Shown piece by piece: positions 10,830 through 23,629 of a DNA stretch of 64,000 nucleotides. A program made the position numbers and the translations under genes. Origin of the DNA: Varanus komodoensis (lineage: Eukaryota; Chordata; Lepidosauria; Squamata; Varanidae); assembly GCF_004798865.1 (NCBI RefSeq), contig NW_025335505.1:20574110-20638109 (forward strand). The letters are read 5' to 3'. The notes under the pieces were generated by a model. That model worked only from the letters and a program-made list of their open reading frames with translations, ran no database searches and was not told the DNA's origin. How positions within the stretch are numbered: position 1 is the first letter of the stretch; the number at the start of each line of letters is the position of its first letter.

Positions 10830-13800
10830 TCATGTTAGTTTACCCAGTGGATGTTCTAGCCCACCAGACTATTCAGCATACCTGCTGGCTCTTCCTCTTA
10901 ACTTTAGGTGGCCGCTTATGCATTTTCCAAAAAGAAGAAATGCATCAAACCAAGAGAATAAACAAGGATGTAGGTGTGCATATAAATTATGTATGATTGG
11001 CTAAAAGGATAAATAGAGAGGGGCACATTTAGAAATAATTACCATAATTTAAATAGAAATAAAATGTATCTTGTTACTGCAGGGAAGGTTATCACCAGGT
11101 AACCCATGTGTTTATGTTTTGATAGGCAACAAGGCCCTGGCCTCCCCTCTTACAGTGTTTTGCCATTAAATTGGACTAAAACTGGACATGCCTTCAATTA
11201 GAGGACTGACCTCTCTAAACCAAATCATACCTGCCTTAGTTCGACCCTTTCTTACTTTGCAGGGTCCAGCCCTGTGTAGAATTTTGTTCATTCTGAGTGC
11301 CTGCCAGTCTGCCTGAGTTACTTACTTCTCATGCACAGATGTCATGAAATAGACAATATTTATAGCATAAAGTGGTGTTTTCTAGATGGAGGGTACGTAT
11401 ATGCTCACATATGGATACACTTAGCTGAAATACTCTGGTCATTTGGCATTGTGATACAAAAGTAATTGCAAGCAAACAAGCCCTTTCTTAGTTTGCTGAG
11501 ACTGCCAGTTGGCAGTGTTTGATTCAAGTTATTTCAAGAAAATGAAATCAGAAATTATGGAAAAGTATCCAAGTTGCACATGAGCAGGCAAACACCTTCC
11601 TGTTTCCAAATTGTTTTCAGGCATGTTGCTTCTTTTGTGCTCTGCTAGTATATGGCCTGTAAAACAAGGGCTTATTTTTGTTGAAAAGAATAAAATGCAC
11701 CATGAAAGCCATTGCAGAACCACATCAAATGTCTGTTACTCCTTGCCCAAATCTGCTAGCTATTATTATTATTACTCATATATTGCTGTCTGGGGAGACA
11801 GTGCTACAAAATACAGTTTATCAAACAAGCATCAAGATTATGCCCTGCAGAGCTTAATGACTAAGGGACACTTTGGCCTGATTTTCAAAGGGTTTGACCA
11901 TCCACAGTTTACATGGACAATAGCAGGAGCTAAGTGTTCAACACCTTTGAAAATCAAGCCAAAATAAGAACAAATATACTTCTTTCATGAGGAGCTTGGA
12001 GGTTATTTCTATTTCCTAATTAAAGCCAAGTTCTAGGGTTTTGCCTAAATTTTGTTTGTGAGCAGGTTCATTGGTTTAAAAGGGCAACAATCAAGTCTCA
12101 AGAAGATTAAACTTCCTCTTTTAAACAATCCATTGCTTCATTTAACTAAAGGATGCATCAATATGAAGACAATTACTCAGATGCAGTAGATTTTTCCCAA
12201 TCTGTATCAATTTGACAACTTGATTTTTACCTTCTGCTGATGCAAACCAGATGGCCCTCAGCAACTGGCCAGGTTTGGCTGGAGAATATGGCACCAATTA
12301 TCACAAGGAGTTTGCAGGCTGCACCCAGGTTTGCATGCCAGCTGAGTCTTCCTCCACATGCCTCTTGCCACTATTGACTTAGGTTTTCAAGTCATCAGAT
12401 GGGTAAATGCTTTGGTGAGAGAATTGTTCCCTGAACATTTTCACTTACCCACTTTTTCTTCAGTAAATGCTTATTGATGAAATGGGGATCCTAGCCTATA
12501 CTAGTGACAGTGCCCAGGAAGCTATGGGTCAAACTTTATACACATTAATTAATACAGAGAACAATATTGTGAGAATGACAATAAGAAAAATAATCCTGAG
12601 GTTGGATCCCAATTATGAGCCAAATTGCACACTATGCAGGTAATGTTGCATGTAGCTGAGGCCTGTGTTTTGTTTCACCCTAACGTAACTTGTGTATGGT
12701 CCTGATTCAAACCAGCACAATCTGGAAGGGAAGGATTAAACCTCTAACTACCACTTCTTTCCTGAAATTCCAATGAAGATTTCTTTTTCTTTTTTAAGCC
12801 TGTGGAACCTGTGTGAAGTGGCAGGAAGAACTGGACAGCTTTGCTTGCACTGGCTTAGTTGGCCTGCTGCCCTCACATTTGGTGGAAGAGGCCATTCTAG
12901 AGAAAAGTAGGATTCAACTGCCATCATAGTCAGTATTTGTATACAGAATGGGGAAAAGGCACCCTCTTGGACTGGCCCTAGCTCAGGTATGTCCTCTTCT
13001 GTAATTTTTAATTCATGTCTACAAACTGGGTCACTATTTTGTATCTGGTTCCAGCTGGTGGAGCTCAGAGTTCCAGTGAAAAGCATATAGTCCAAGATAT
13101 TTTGTTGCCTGAGTGGAAGAACAACATGGCTCCCCCTCCCTTCCCATGTACAAAAGTTGACTGGTCTCGCAGCTGCAAATGTCAAGATGGGCAATGAGCA
13201 GCATTGGCCACTACACCTCGAGGCTGAGAGAATCTCCAGCACAGCTCCAGCATCTCCCTGCTGCATCCCAGAGTGATGCGCTGCCACAGGTGATGGCCGC
13301 ACACGGTATTTCAGGCCAGCCCTCTGTGAGCGTTCCCTTGGCTCCACTGCTGTTGTGCTTGCTTGCAGGCTAAACTCGGTGACTTTAGCATTCTGTAGTA
13401 GTTTGACGCAAACAGTGGCAGCAAATTGACAGTTCTTTTGCCACCACTGCTGGCACCCCATGACATTCTGCTTGTGCCTTGAAAATTAATTCCCGTTAAA
13501 GGCAGTGAAAAGTAAGTAAGCGAGTCAAGTCACAAGCGCGACTGCTTGTCCCATCATTTCCAATAGGACGTTTGCTCACACAGCTAGTTTTCTCTGGACT
13601 GGAGCCAAAGAATGAACAACTGATTTGGAATTTCAAAAAGAGAATATTTATAAAGGATGACATGGAGTAATCAGAAGCATTTCAGAGAGTAAATCATAAA
13701 TATTGCTTGAATGTTACATAAGCTATACATTCATTAGTTCCACATGGTATGACCAGGAGCCAAAAAATGAGTTTGTAGGGATACCATGTCAATTCATAAA

Positions 13801-14790
13801 GATACAGGTTTATCCTGCCACTCTTCATTTTATTCTATCACAATATTCATAAACACACAGTAGGCATTACTGGGCTGTCCTTCTGCCCTGGGGTGTTGCA
13901 AAGCAGGGGCAGGGCAGCAGGAATTAAGATCCCCCATGGGCATGTTGAAAAGAGTTAAACATGATGCACAGCCCGGCCTGTGCCCTGGCCTCCACTAATG
14001 AGTGTGTGCAGGTGTAGCTCTGGCATATGCCTGGAGTCCTGATCGTTGCCCTGCAATACAAGCTGAGCCATTTACTGCGCTGATGCATCACCACAGCTGA
14101 TTCCAGAAGAACAAGCATAATAAGGGATGAACAAATTATGGTCAGTGGCAAGAGATTATCCCCACACTGCCTGGAAGGTCTTTTGGACAGGTCACTGCAC
14201 TGCTGCGCCCCTCACGTACAACCTTGCCTCAGACTAACTCAGAATATTGAGCCATATTTTCCACTCCAACAGGGGGGCTATGTGTCCTGCTTTATAGAGG
14301 AGAGTCCTCTATTTGAAAGCATCCTCTGATGAGTAGGTAACTTCAAGCAATCCACAGACTGACCTTCCTCTGCTGGATCCATTGCAGGCTACACTCCCAC
14401 TGTTATGGCTGCCAAAAATCAGCAAAAAAGATGAAGGAAAGCAGGGAAATCATGGTTTGCACGACTCCTGATCCTCAATGGCTACTACATGGCCATTCCC
14501 TGCTTTGGTCTTAATTTAAAAGCATGACAAGGAGAGGAATAGTAGTCCAGATCCAGTTCAAAAATAAAGAATCAGAGGAAAAGAAGTTGCCCCTCAAGAG
14601 TTAGCACCTGAAAAGCAGACTGAGTGAATAATACAGACCACCTGGCCACAGTTTGGCACACTGTGGTGACGTATTTTATTTATATTTAAATTATGGTCAT
14701 GACTTCTGAACTTGCATCTACGCATCTAAATTAGCAAATGCCAGGTTGTCTTTTTTCCTCTTCCTTGGTGGCGTAGTCTCTCTTTTTAGG
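10830..14790. other. Intergenic; contains a 237-codon open frame of unknown meaning
   Basis: Mostly unique sequence. The minus-strand frame 12,748-13,461 is open for 237 codons in a locally less AT-rich patch. Its conceptual product is rich in S, Q and C, has no signal peptide, no repeats and no domain I recognise. Two shorter frames overlap on the other strand. I do not call it a gene. The rest shows nothing. Confidence 0.45.
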
Positions 14791-14940
14791 CAGGGTGCAA
14801 ATGGCCATCCTACTCGCAGCTTTCCAGGTTCCCAGCAGGGATTTGGCCTGGTGCCTCCCATCTGGTCCTTTTTAACTGGAGATGCTACAGGGACTGAACC
14901 AGGACTTTCTGTTTGTGCTTTGTCACTACACCAGAAAGAT
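14790..14940 (-). mobile_element. tRNA-headed SINE (type 2), fragment
   Basis: On the minus strand: TCCTGGTTCAGTCCCTGTAG, then CATCTCCAGTTAAAAAGGAC, then GAACCTGGAAAGCTGCGAGT. These are the B-box and post-tRNA blocks of the type 2 SINE. Confidence 0.7.
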
Positions 14941-16400
14941 CAGAAGTAACCATGTAAATCAGTGTTCATTCCTGAATCGTGTTTTTGATGTTAATATAGT
15001 ACAGTTCCTTGACACAGAAGATCTCAAAACGAAAACAGAACTGTTATGTTAGGGCCTGAGAGTAACAAAATTGCCAGCTCTGATAACATGTTTTTCAGGA
15101 GACAAATATAGGAAAAGTAGCCATTTTAACTCTATAATTAAAATCGAGCTGAACTTTAAGCAGTGGCAAATTTAGTATGATACTTGAGCTTTCCAGTATT
15201 TAATACAATTGCATGGCTCATGGCATTTGGGGGACCACAGGATACATCTGATACACAGCTCCAAGGACAGAGGCAGTGCTGCAGCCACGGAGTTGGGGAT
15301 CGGGGCTGTCTTCCCCCTTATGGCTGGGGCAGGAAGAACCACGCTGGCTGCCCCTTTGAGGTTGCGTGCACAGAGGGGAAAGGGGGCCATTTCAGTGGGC
15401 AGGGAATAAAAGAAGCCAGAGAGGCCAGGATGAGGTCTATCCTGAGTCCTCTCCAGCCTCCTCCATCCCCCTCCCAAATGTTTTCACCAGATAAACAAAA
15501 AGGTTCATCAAGGGTGCAAAGATGGAATGCAAAAGCCTCCTCTGGGCCTCCTCCCACTCTTCACAGGATGATCATATTTTGAGAGCTTATGAGAATCAAG
15601 GACACAGCACATAGGACTGTGCCCAGAGCATTACAGGTCACCACTAACATAACAACTAATGGCACTTCTAATTTGCCTGCTATCAAGAGCATAGGCTGGT
15701 GAATACAAAGGACAGAGTCGTTTTAGTGGTGGCCCCATGCTTTTAGAATGGCTGATATCAGGGGTTCATCCAGCTGCACCTTTTCAGGACTTCGGGAAGG
15801 TTCTGAAGAACCATATCTTTGTGCCAGCTTTCCCACACTCTGTGGGCTACAGTGTAATCTGTTTTTTACATATTTAACTGTATATTGATTTGCCTGTTTG
15901 TATATTTTTGCATGGGTGACTTTTTAAAAATCTTGAACACTACCTAGAGAGGGTTTTAACCTTAAAGAAGCCTTAAAATAATTTTAAATACATACATAAA
16001 TAAGTATAACTCTTTTCCTGAACCAGAAAGGTAAGGAGATTTTAAGTTGATTTATCTTGCAGGAAAACAACTCCACCTCCAACAACCCAGTTCTATCCTT
16101 GGATCTAACTGTGAGCCAAAACCTAAGACTTCTAAAGAAGAGAATAAAAAACCTCCAGGGATCCTGCAATGGTTTCTTGGACCACAGATGAAGGATTAAG
16201 AGCTCTTTTTTCCATGGAAGGTAATGAATAATATTTAATAACGTCCTGATGTTGCTGTTGGCAGCTTTCTGGATGTACCCTATTTGCAATCACTAATAGA
16301 TGGAAGAAGATGTGCTCAACTATTTGTGTACACCTTGGCTAGTCTTTCTCCAGTTGTGCACAAAGGGTTTTATTAGACTATAATAAATGATTTCACAACT
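14941..16400. other. Intergenic, GC-richer patch at 15.2-15.56 kb, no gene
   Basis: Overlapping open frames of 66-132 codons on both strands at 15,172-15,582 reflect the higher GC of this patch. None shows a domain. The remainder is AT-rich. Confidence 0.45.
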
Positions 16401-16402
16401 GT

Positions 16403-16456
16403 CCCTTCCTTCCTTCCTTCCTTCCTTCCTTCCTTCCTTCCTTCCTTCCTTCCTTC
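16403..16456. repeat. (TTCC)n microsatellite
   Basis: About 13 uninterrupted copies of TTCC, giving a GGAA array on the minus strand. It creates a spurious EGRK-repeat reading frame. Confidence 0.97.
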
Positions 16457-16974
16457 TTCCCCCCACCTCTCTCTTGCAATGTAACTGATACTTTACCCTA
16501 GGATGCAAAGAGGCATTTTAGCAGAGCTTCCTCTTATACAGCTTAGTTCAGCTTCTAGGACTTCCAAAGGCTTTGCCTCATAGCCTACTTTTGGCGCAAT
16601 GATTTGCTTCAGAGCATGTTAAGTAATGCATGCTATTATGCGGAAGCCCATGAAGTAGGTGGTTTATTTATTTCTATGTGTTATACTCTAATTATATTTT
16701 CTTATAATGATGGTATATTTACGTTTTTGATGCACCCTGCTCCACTGCTTTTCATCTTGGAAGGATCTTTTTGTATGCAGCCATGCCTTGCTCACCTTGG
16801 TGGCAGCCAGATGTATGTTTGGCCCATATCTGTAAATCTTGAGTCATAAATCAGGACTAGAGTTTCCATTTTCTGAGGATGGCAGGGACAGGGACATTCA
16901 TCCAGTTCCCCTGTTCTACACAGTGGCCTGGTCCATGCAATTCATGCATCCCCATCATTATGTAAGCCACAGCA

Positions 16975-17245
16975 GTTGTGGCATGTGCTGGCGGTTACTG
17001 TGAATATTCCAGTCATGATGAGCGCTTAGCACAACTTACTGTAACATTTGAACCTGCCATGGGTGCACTGTTGCCGTGAAAAAAGAAACCACCAACAAAC
17101 CATGGGCTCATATTTGGGTTGGAAGATGGTTTGTTATGTTTGCAAGTCATGATAAGTTGTCATGCCATGGCTTGAATAAGCCATGATCATGCAAACCACG
17201 GTGATGGTCATGCAAACCATTCACTGGCTATTGGAATAAACAGGT
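16975..17245. mobile_element. MITE-like repeat rich in CATGG/AAACCATG motifs
   Basis: CCATGG, CAAACCAT and their complements recur many times (ACAAACCATGGGCTC, GATGGTTTGTTATG, TCATGCCATGGCTTG, GCAAACCACGG, GCAAACCATTC), making the stretch internally self-complementary. A TGTGAATATTCCAGTCATG block resembles the arm of the 23.6-kb element. There is no coding capacity; ends are approximate. Confidence 0.5.
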
Positions 17246-17249
17246 AAAT

Positions 17250-18350
17250 AGGCCTATGGACTAACATCTGCATGCCATAGAGACCTAATTTAAGGTAGCT
17301 ATGGACACATCATCAAAAGGGGGAGGGGAAATACGGTGTGAAATTACTTATACATTGCATGTGTGAATTTTTATTTATTGACACAAATTTAGAAATAAAT
17401 ACTATTAGTTAAAGAGAATTGCTGTAGATCTCATCCTAACAGGGAAGACAATGACCATGCGCCCCATGCATCTGTGTGACAAGGTGAGACCTGATGACAA
17501 ATAATTTCAAGGCCTCTTGTCTCCATTCATTCATTCATTCATTCATTACAATTCCATAGGGACTGAGCCCACTTGCCCCATAAGATAGCAATCCAGACTT
17601 GTCACCTCACAATCTGAATGAGAACGCAAAGAAGGCCGGGGTTGCAATTCTTGGCTGAAATACCAAGGCTAGCAGATCCAACAATAAACCAAGAGGCCAG
17701 TAAGAACCAAGAGCACACCTGGTTCTGCAAGAAGCTCTGTTTAACAGGTGCTGTTAGATGGGGGCGGGTGTAATATAATCAGATGTAATATAATCAGTTC
17801 CACAGTCCAGAGTCAGACCAAAAGAGCAAGCCAATTGTAGCATTCCCTGTTCCTCCCTTCTGGCCCAGAAGAAGCAAGAACCACCCTGAAGGTGGAGCTG
17901 GTCCCATTTGGTTGGGAAGGGAGGAGAGAGATCCAGCTTGGAATTAATTTCTTAGCATGAACTCTGTTTTCTTTACTAGCTGCTTTTCTAACTGCACTGG
18001 TGTTAATGATTTTTACAATACTCCTTTCATATCATAAAACCAGCCAAGCTGGCCAGCTTTGACATAATAAAGACTGTAGTTGGAAACCTCTTGTCTTGAT
18101 GGCTTGAAAGGAGAGCAGGGGACAAAGACCAGCCTTCCCAGTAAAACTCCCTGAACAATTTATGAAGATTAAGACCTTAAAACACATTGTTAAAGCCATT
18201 TAATAAAAAGTAAAGTAAACACATTTCAAATCAATTCCTTAAACATAGCAGTGTGGAGGCCATATTGAGAAGAAAGATCATCCCCATGTGGAAAGGCACC
18301 TGTGTAGTGCGTCTTACCCAGGTAAACTTGACCACCAGTATATGACAGTG
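17250..18350. other. Intergenic, with a short (ATTC)n tract
   Basis: Holds an (ATTC)n microsatellite of about six copies at 17,524-17,548 and otherwise unrecognised sequence. Confidence 0.5.
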
Positions 18351-18430
18351 AGACCCAGTGGGATGTAGTGGTTAGAGCATCGGGCTGGGACTTGGGAGAT
18401 CAGGGTTCTTGATTCTGTGCCCCAGTCTAG
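18351..18430 (+). mobile_element. tRNA-derived head of SINE type 1, fragment
   Basis: CAGTGGGATGTAGTGGTTAG, AGCATCGGGCTGGGACTTGG and GAGATCAGGGTTCTTGATTC form an A-box/B-box-like tRNA head as in the type 1 copies. The core and tail are missing. Confidence 0.65.
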
Positions 18431-18479
18431 CCTGATGGAAACCACCTTATCAGACAGGCATCTTCCTCGCCCTAGGAAG

Positions 18480-18550
18480 AAAGGGCAAGGATTTAACCGG
18501 GGATCTTTTGTGTGCAAGACACTGACTCAACCACTGAACTACAGCCCTTT
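18480..18550 (-). mobile_element. tRNA-derived head of SINE type 2, fragment
   Basis: Minus strand: AGGGCTGTAGTTCAGTGGTT, then GTCTTGCACACAAAAGATCC and CCGGTTAAATCC. It lies 50 bp from the plus-strand type 1 head and points in the opposite direction. Confidence 0.65.
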
Positions 18551-18554
18551 CCTG

Positions 18555-19435
18555 ATTATGGCTCCTTCATGCTAGAGGACCTGCCCAAGCATCAGTTTAG
18601 GTTGGATGCAGTTAAAATAACTCAACCTCATCAAAAGGCCACCCATAAACTGAACCAACCCTAAAGCAATTCAAATGTTTAGTAACTGTACATACTGCTA
18701 ATCATTTTTTTAAATTTGTAATTTTTAAGTCTATATACTGACCCTAATTTGAGAGTAGCTCTTTCTGTGTGAAGATGCAACACAAGACATGGACATAAAT
18801 TCAGATATTTGATGGCTGTGGCAGGTACTTGTTCAGCTATTAATTTCTTCCCACTGCTTTGCTTAGCAAATGGGAAATTATCTCTCCAGTGATTTCTGCC
18901 TTTATTCCAAGTTCATCAGGTGAGGCAGTACAGCTGTTACCATCCATGTCAGAGCCCCAAGTTTTTTATTGTACATTCTGCCAAAATATGATTGGAGTCT
19001 TCTAAGCGCATGCCTAGATGTAAATCTAGTTCATGTCCACAGGCCTGCTCTAGAGTAAATGACTTGAGGCCTGTAGCCAAAATCAGTTTTTGCAAGTGCT
19101 CATAAAAAAACAGGCTTAAACAATAGGAATATAGAAACTAAGAGGACCCGCCCACTGTGCTTAATACATATCTAGTGAGTCATATCCAGAGCCAACTGTG
19201 AGAAATCTGTGTGTGTGGGTGGTGTATGGCTTTCTCTTTGATTACTTGAATGTTTATCTCTATCTAATAATTGTTGCACTGTGGGATTATAGAGGAAATG
19301 AAGGCTTCAAACCCAGCCCAGGCATATAGGTGCTACCTATAGTGCATCGCAAGCACAAAATATGGAGAGAGGATGGCAATGCTCTTGAAAAACATGCCAG
19401 GATAAGTGGACCTGCAATAAAACATTGCCGTGTGG
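18555..19435. other. Intergenic, nothing recognised
   Basis: Unique-looking AT-rich sequence without open frames of note. Confidence 0.5.
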
Positions 19436-19437
19436 AA

Positions 19438-19685
19438 TTTATTTATTTGTTTGTTTGTTTTTGGATTTATGTCCTGCCTTTTTCCTACAAAGGGCTCAAG
19501 GCAGCTTACATCATTCTCCTCCTCCATCTTATCCCCACAACAACAACCCTGTGAGGTAGGCTGGGCTGAGAGTCTGTGACTGGCCCAAAGTCACCCAGTT
19601 GGCTCCATGGCCGAGCGGGGACTCGAACCCAGGTTGTTTGAGTCCCAGTCCCATGCTCTTAACCACTACACGCTTCGGTCTAGCC
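19438..19685 (-). mobile_element. tRNA-headed CORE-like SINE (type 1), nearly full length
   Basis: Read on the minus strand it has a tRNA-like head (GTAGTGGTTAAGAGCATGGG, then GGGTTCGAGTCCCCGCTCGG), a core with GTGACTTTGGGCCAGTCACA that resembles the MIR/CORE-SINE core, then GGGTTGTTGTTGTGGGGATA, and a tail GAAAAAGGCAGGACATAAAT ending in an AAAC/AAAT array. This is one of the two best preserved copies. Confidence 0.85.
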
Positions 19686-20019
19686 TACCGCACCATCTTC
19701 CCAGCCATGCTATTGTCCACAGTGCTTCACTCTACCACCCCTGCTCCCCATTTTTAGTTCTACCCAGCCAACAGTCAGCCAGCACTCCATGTTGGCCCCC
19801 ATTGGGCTATTTTGAAAATAAGGCCTCCCTTAGCCTTTCCTCCCCTGAAGAGGTTTCCTTCTTTGCAAAACCTGAAGTTAGCCTCAAGTTTATTGATTCC
19901 TCTCTTTTAGGAATGAATGGCTCCATTTTAGCTGCCTAAAAACCCACGCTCAGAGAATGAATTTGGTGGCAGAATCCAGAATGGGACTAAATAAATCCAG
20001 TTTACACTGGGCTTTACAG

Positions 20020-20152
20020 GGAAGAGGTTGTGGCCCATGCTGTGCATGCCAAAGGTCCCAGTTCAAACCCAGCAACTACAAGTAGGGATACATGGACTAG
20101 GAGGACTGAGGATCTGATTCAGTATGAGGCAGGTTGCTATGTTCCTATGGAT
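20020..20152 (+). mobile_element. tRNA-headed SINE (type 2), internally deleted
   Basis: Contains GTGGCCCATGCTGTGCATGC, AAAGGTCCCAGTTCAAACCC (B box) and the diagnostic tail GATCTGATTCAGTATGAGGC followed by GTTGCTATGTTCCTATGG. The middle is missing. Confidence 0.8.
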
Positions 20153-20231
20153 TTCTGGAAATTTCTCCTCGATCAAAAAGAAACTATTCCTTGTTATGTA
20201 ACAGCTTTTTGAGGAGTATTCAAAAGTATTA

Positions 20232-20522
20232 CGGCCCTTTCATTGCACGATTCTCACACTGGTTTGTTTTACCCTACCAGTGCTTAGGGTGATAAACATT
20301 TTGCACGTTTTCCCTCGAGATTCTCTTATTGGGAAAGTGCAATAGTGCATCTGGCTCCCTTTAAAAGAGACATTTAACAGAGCGATGGGAGACTTGACCA
20401 ATACATATGGCTGCATATATCTCAGACAAAAACAACCAAAGTCCACAGGAAAAAAATCCAAAATGTTTATCAACCTGAACACTGGGAGAAGGAAAAGAAG
20501 CAGAGGATCACACTATAAAGGG
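20232..20522. mobile_element. Inverted-repeat element of the TCCCTTTAAAAG family
   Basis: Two arms of about 70 bp are inverted copies: GATAAACATTTTGCAC near 20,291 against CCAAAATGTTTATCAACC near 20,458, and further matching blocks around CACTGG. The centre carries GGCTCCCTTTAAAAGAGACA, shared with the elements at 45.7 and 62.4 kb. Non-coding; class (probably DNA MITE) is inferred from the inverted arms. Confidence 0.6.
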
Positions 20523-20524
20523 AG

Positions 20525-21125
20525 TATAACTCTTGCCATGCTATTTTGCAAACAAAGATCACTTGCACTTTTGCTTTTCCATCACAGTTTGATGGAAAGG
20601 TGTTTGAAAGGTGTTGAAAGAAAGAAAGGGGAAGAAAATGGCTGTCCGGGCCCTCTTCAGAACGACATCCAGGAGTGGAACCTGTGCACTCTGACAGCGG
20701 CTATATCCCCTCGACATTGCCTCTCTGAGGGCCCTGATTTCTGGAGCCATGCAATGGCTCTCCTGCAATGCAGCTTAAAAAAGAAGTGCATGTTGTACTG
20801 CAAAAGTCATTTTAAAATATTCCCCAACCACTGACAGCCACTCAAGCACTTTGGAGGGGCTCTCAGTTGCTGTCAAAATGGAATTTCAAAAGTCAACTGC
20901 CAAGCCAGACTTTGTGAACGCAGGAAAATAAAGGGGAAATGGGAAAATGTCGTGGTGAGCTACAAATAGGGCATGGCTGCGAGGGCAAAGGCAGCTGGAC
21001 ATTGCTGGCCACCCCTAAGCACTACTTGGGCACTTGTCCACTGACTGCCACGGTCAAATACCTGGTTCAGCTTAGCAAGGGATTTTTGCCTCTCTTTCCA
21101 AGCTACTCACTAACTGATTCCTGGT
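20525..21125. other. Intergenic, nothing recognised
   Basis: The 149-codon + strand open frame ending at 20,834 starts inside the inverted-repeat element and has no domain. The rest is unassigned. Confidence 0.45.
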
Positions 21126-21127
21126 AC

Positions 21128-21260
21128 CTACAATAGAGTTGGTCACCCAGGTTTGCACAATGCAAAACAACCCATGGCACAACAATCCTTCATGGGTAAC
21201 AGTCCACAATGGGTTGGCATGTCTTGTGAATCCAGACAATGGCAGAAGCTCGAATACTCT
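21128..21260. mobile_element. Repeat related to the CATGGGT family
   Basis: CAACCCATGGCACAACAATC and CTTCATGGGTAACAGTCCAC, then AATGGGTTGGCATGTCTTG, match a block near 63,460-63,515 at about 80% over 40-45 bp by eye. Likely a fragment of the same dispersed non-coding repeat. Confidence 0.45.
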
Positions 21261-21339
21261 TGACTACTTTTGTCTCTTCCCTCTCATGAGTACACATTTG
21301 CATGGAAGAGAACATCTGAAGGGGGCTTAACATGGACAA

Positions 21340-23625
21340 GGAATTCTAGGGTGTTACAATGCCATTTCTTGCTATTTTGAGTCATTCACCGTTTCCTGTT
21401 CCTCTTAAGGGAACTCTGTAGTTCACTGCTACAGCACACTAGAAATAACTCCCTTGTTTACCTGATCACTTGTCTTACCACAAAAGAGAGCCAAGAGTTC
21501 CTCATTTTGTTCAGTGTTCCTGGCATATTTTTACCTCTAAATCACCCTGAATGCATAAACACAAGAAAGTTTATAATGAGTCAAGGGGCTATTATCCCAG
21601 GATAACTGTTTATACTATTGACCCTTGAAGCTCTTGTCTGCTGCCAGTGCTATAAATGAATGCTGCCCTTCGTCATGATCTGTGTTTTTCCCTCCAAGCA
21701 ATATCAGCCTCACCAACATTCCTTTGCTTACTGATCTTTATTGTTACGCAGGAGTCTCTGAGCATACACAAAGCTGAGTATTAAACCCTTCTACATTTCA
21801 TTCCCCAAAGCTCTCTTTATGAACCCTTCTGGGTCTCAACCCTGGGGCAGGTGTCCTGTGAAAACAAGCACACCTCCACTCCTCCTGTGGTGGCCCGAGT
21901 TGGGCTTCCCCCTGGTGGTGATGGTGGGCAGATGGGTCTACCTCTTCAGGGGGTGGGATTTCTGTATTGGAGAGACCTCCCATTTTGATGTCTCCTCCCT
22001 CAGGCTATGATTCCTCAGCATTCCAACAGCTGGGAAGACTGGTTAGGGGTAGGGTTACACCTGGGTGGTTGCATGTAGGCTGCACAGCACCCTTCATAGA
22101 CATGATGAGACTCTTGAAGAGCCACATTTTGACCAAGGGTTACTGGGTTGGATCCAGGATCTACCTTCTATGAACAAAGAGACCATCCATGAGAGGAAGG
22201 TTTCTTCTTGTGAGAGAGCCTCTGCCCAATTTGAGGGGATCTGCCCTTCCTTACATAGCACAGCTCATGCCAGCCGCCAGGGTCTCCAAACTGTTTAGCA
22301 TTTTCAGGGGCTGGAGAAGCTGCTGTGGCCAGAAAGTTGCTTGGAAGCCACTTCTGACAGGGCAGATGCCTGTTTGTTAATTTGTAGCCAGTCCTGTGTG
22401 TCAGATATCCAAGTTCACCTGATGGTGTTAGCACCTGTCTCAGGGATATTCTTTCCACACAACCCACCCAGTGGTGTTTTGGTGCTGAGGTGGTTCCAAA
22501 CACCATGCAGGGGTTTCCTGCTTTGCAGTGAGTTCTCTTCCAATGAAATGGAATGAAAAACACAGTGAGTTCCTTGCCATACAAATGTGTGTGTGTGCGC
22601 ACGCATACGTACCTACCGCTTCATAGATGTGACTGTGGAAAGCAGAGCTTCATGCAGCACACACAGGACTCTCAGGTGGAACACGTGACTATGTATGTAA
22701 GCATCTGTAACGGGTAGAGCTTTCCAAGTAAGTTTGAGTTTATGCATTCACATTTCTAAGGGGGGCCATTTCAATCTCACTTCCCTTCACTCTGTGTATC
22801 TTGCAAGTTGCCTTTCTTGAGAAGAATGCTTCCTGATTCAAGATCTAATGCTGACATTCAAGGCTGTCCTTTTTCTTCCACAAAACCGATTGCAATCTCT
22901 CCTTGCTTATGAGGATAAATAAACAGTGTCACCATAAATAGGCGAGTGTGAGGTGGTCCAGCAAGGCGGGTCAGATAAACTCTCCAAGTATCTTCACTGT
23001 GACTAGCTGCCCTCCCTGTGACCTCTTCAGCACCTCACAGAGTTTTACAATCACCTGCTTCTTTGAGTATAACTGGCAATTTAGTCTCCATAATAAATTC
23101 ACTAGACAGACACTACACAATGTCTCTGAACCAGTATCTGCAGTCCCAGGACTCAGTTGCAGCTGCAGCAAAGTTCTTGTTAGTGAGGTGATAAGTTTAA
23201 TATAGTGCCTATAAGAAGACGGCAAAACTAAGATGGGTCTCTCCATGGCAAATGGTTTCAAAGCAAGTATTGTAGCAGTCATGCTGGATAGTCCTCAAGG
23301 AGATTATTGGGTGCTGCTGGATTGGTGGAACAAAGTATTTCCTCCCACATAATCCAAGACTTTCGAACCATCAGATCACTTTCCTAACACATGTTAGCTA
23401 TACAAAGTTCAGAGCTTGTTCTGAACGTATTGGCTGCTTAAATACTTATATCGGTGCTCATTTTCCAACAGGATTGGATTTGCAAACCACATTGGCCTCA
23501 GTCTCAAAAGCACAAGTAAATATGCTTTAGTACTATTAGGAACTGCATGCACTAATTGACCCCATGTAGAGATTGAGTTCACATGGAGAAGAAACCATCA
23601 AGGGTAAATTTTTTTCCATTGTGAT
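21340..23625. other. Intergenic, no gene recognised
   Basis: Several overlapping open frames of 60-144 codons on both strands around 21.8-22.6 kb reflect locally higher GC. None shows a domain. A short alternating purine/pyrimidine tract (TGTGTGTGTGCGCACGCATA) lies at about 22,587-22,608. Confidence 0.45.
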
Positions 23626-23629
23626 GGGT

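Noticed and set aside
19438-19685. Possible tRNA gene from the B-box-like GGTTCGAGTCC sequence
   Set aside because: The head is fused to a CORE-like body and LINE-type tail and recurs at many loci, so it is a SINE.
20385-20834. 149-codon plus-strand frame
   Set aside because: Starts in the arm of an inverted-repeat element and has no domain; antisense frames exist in the same arms.
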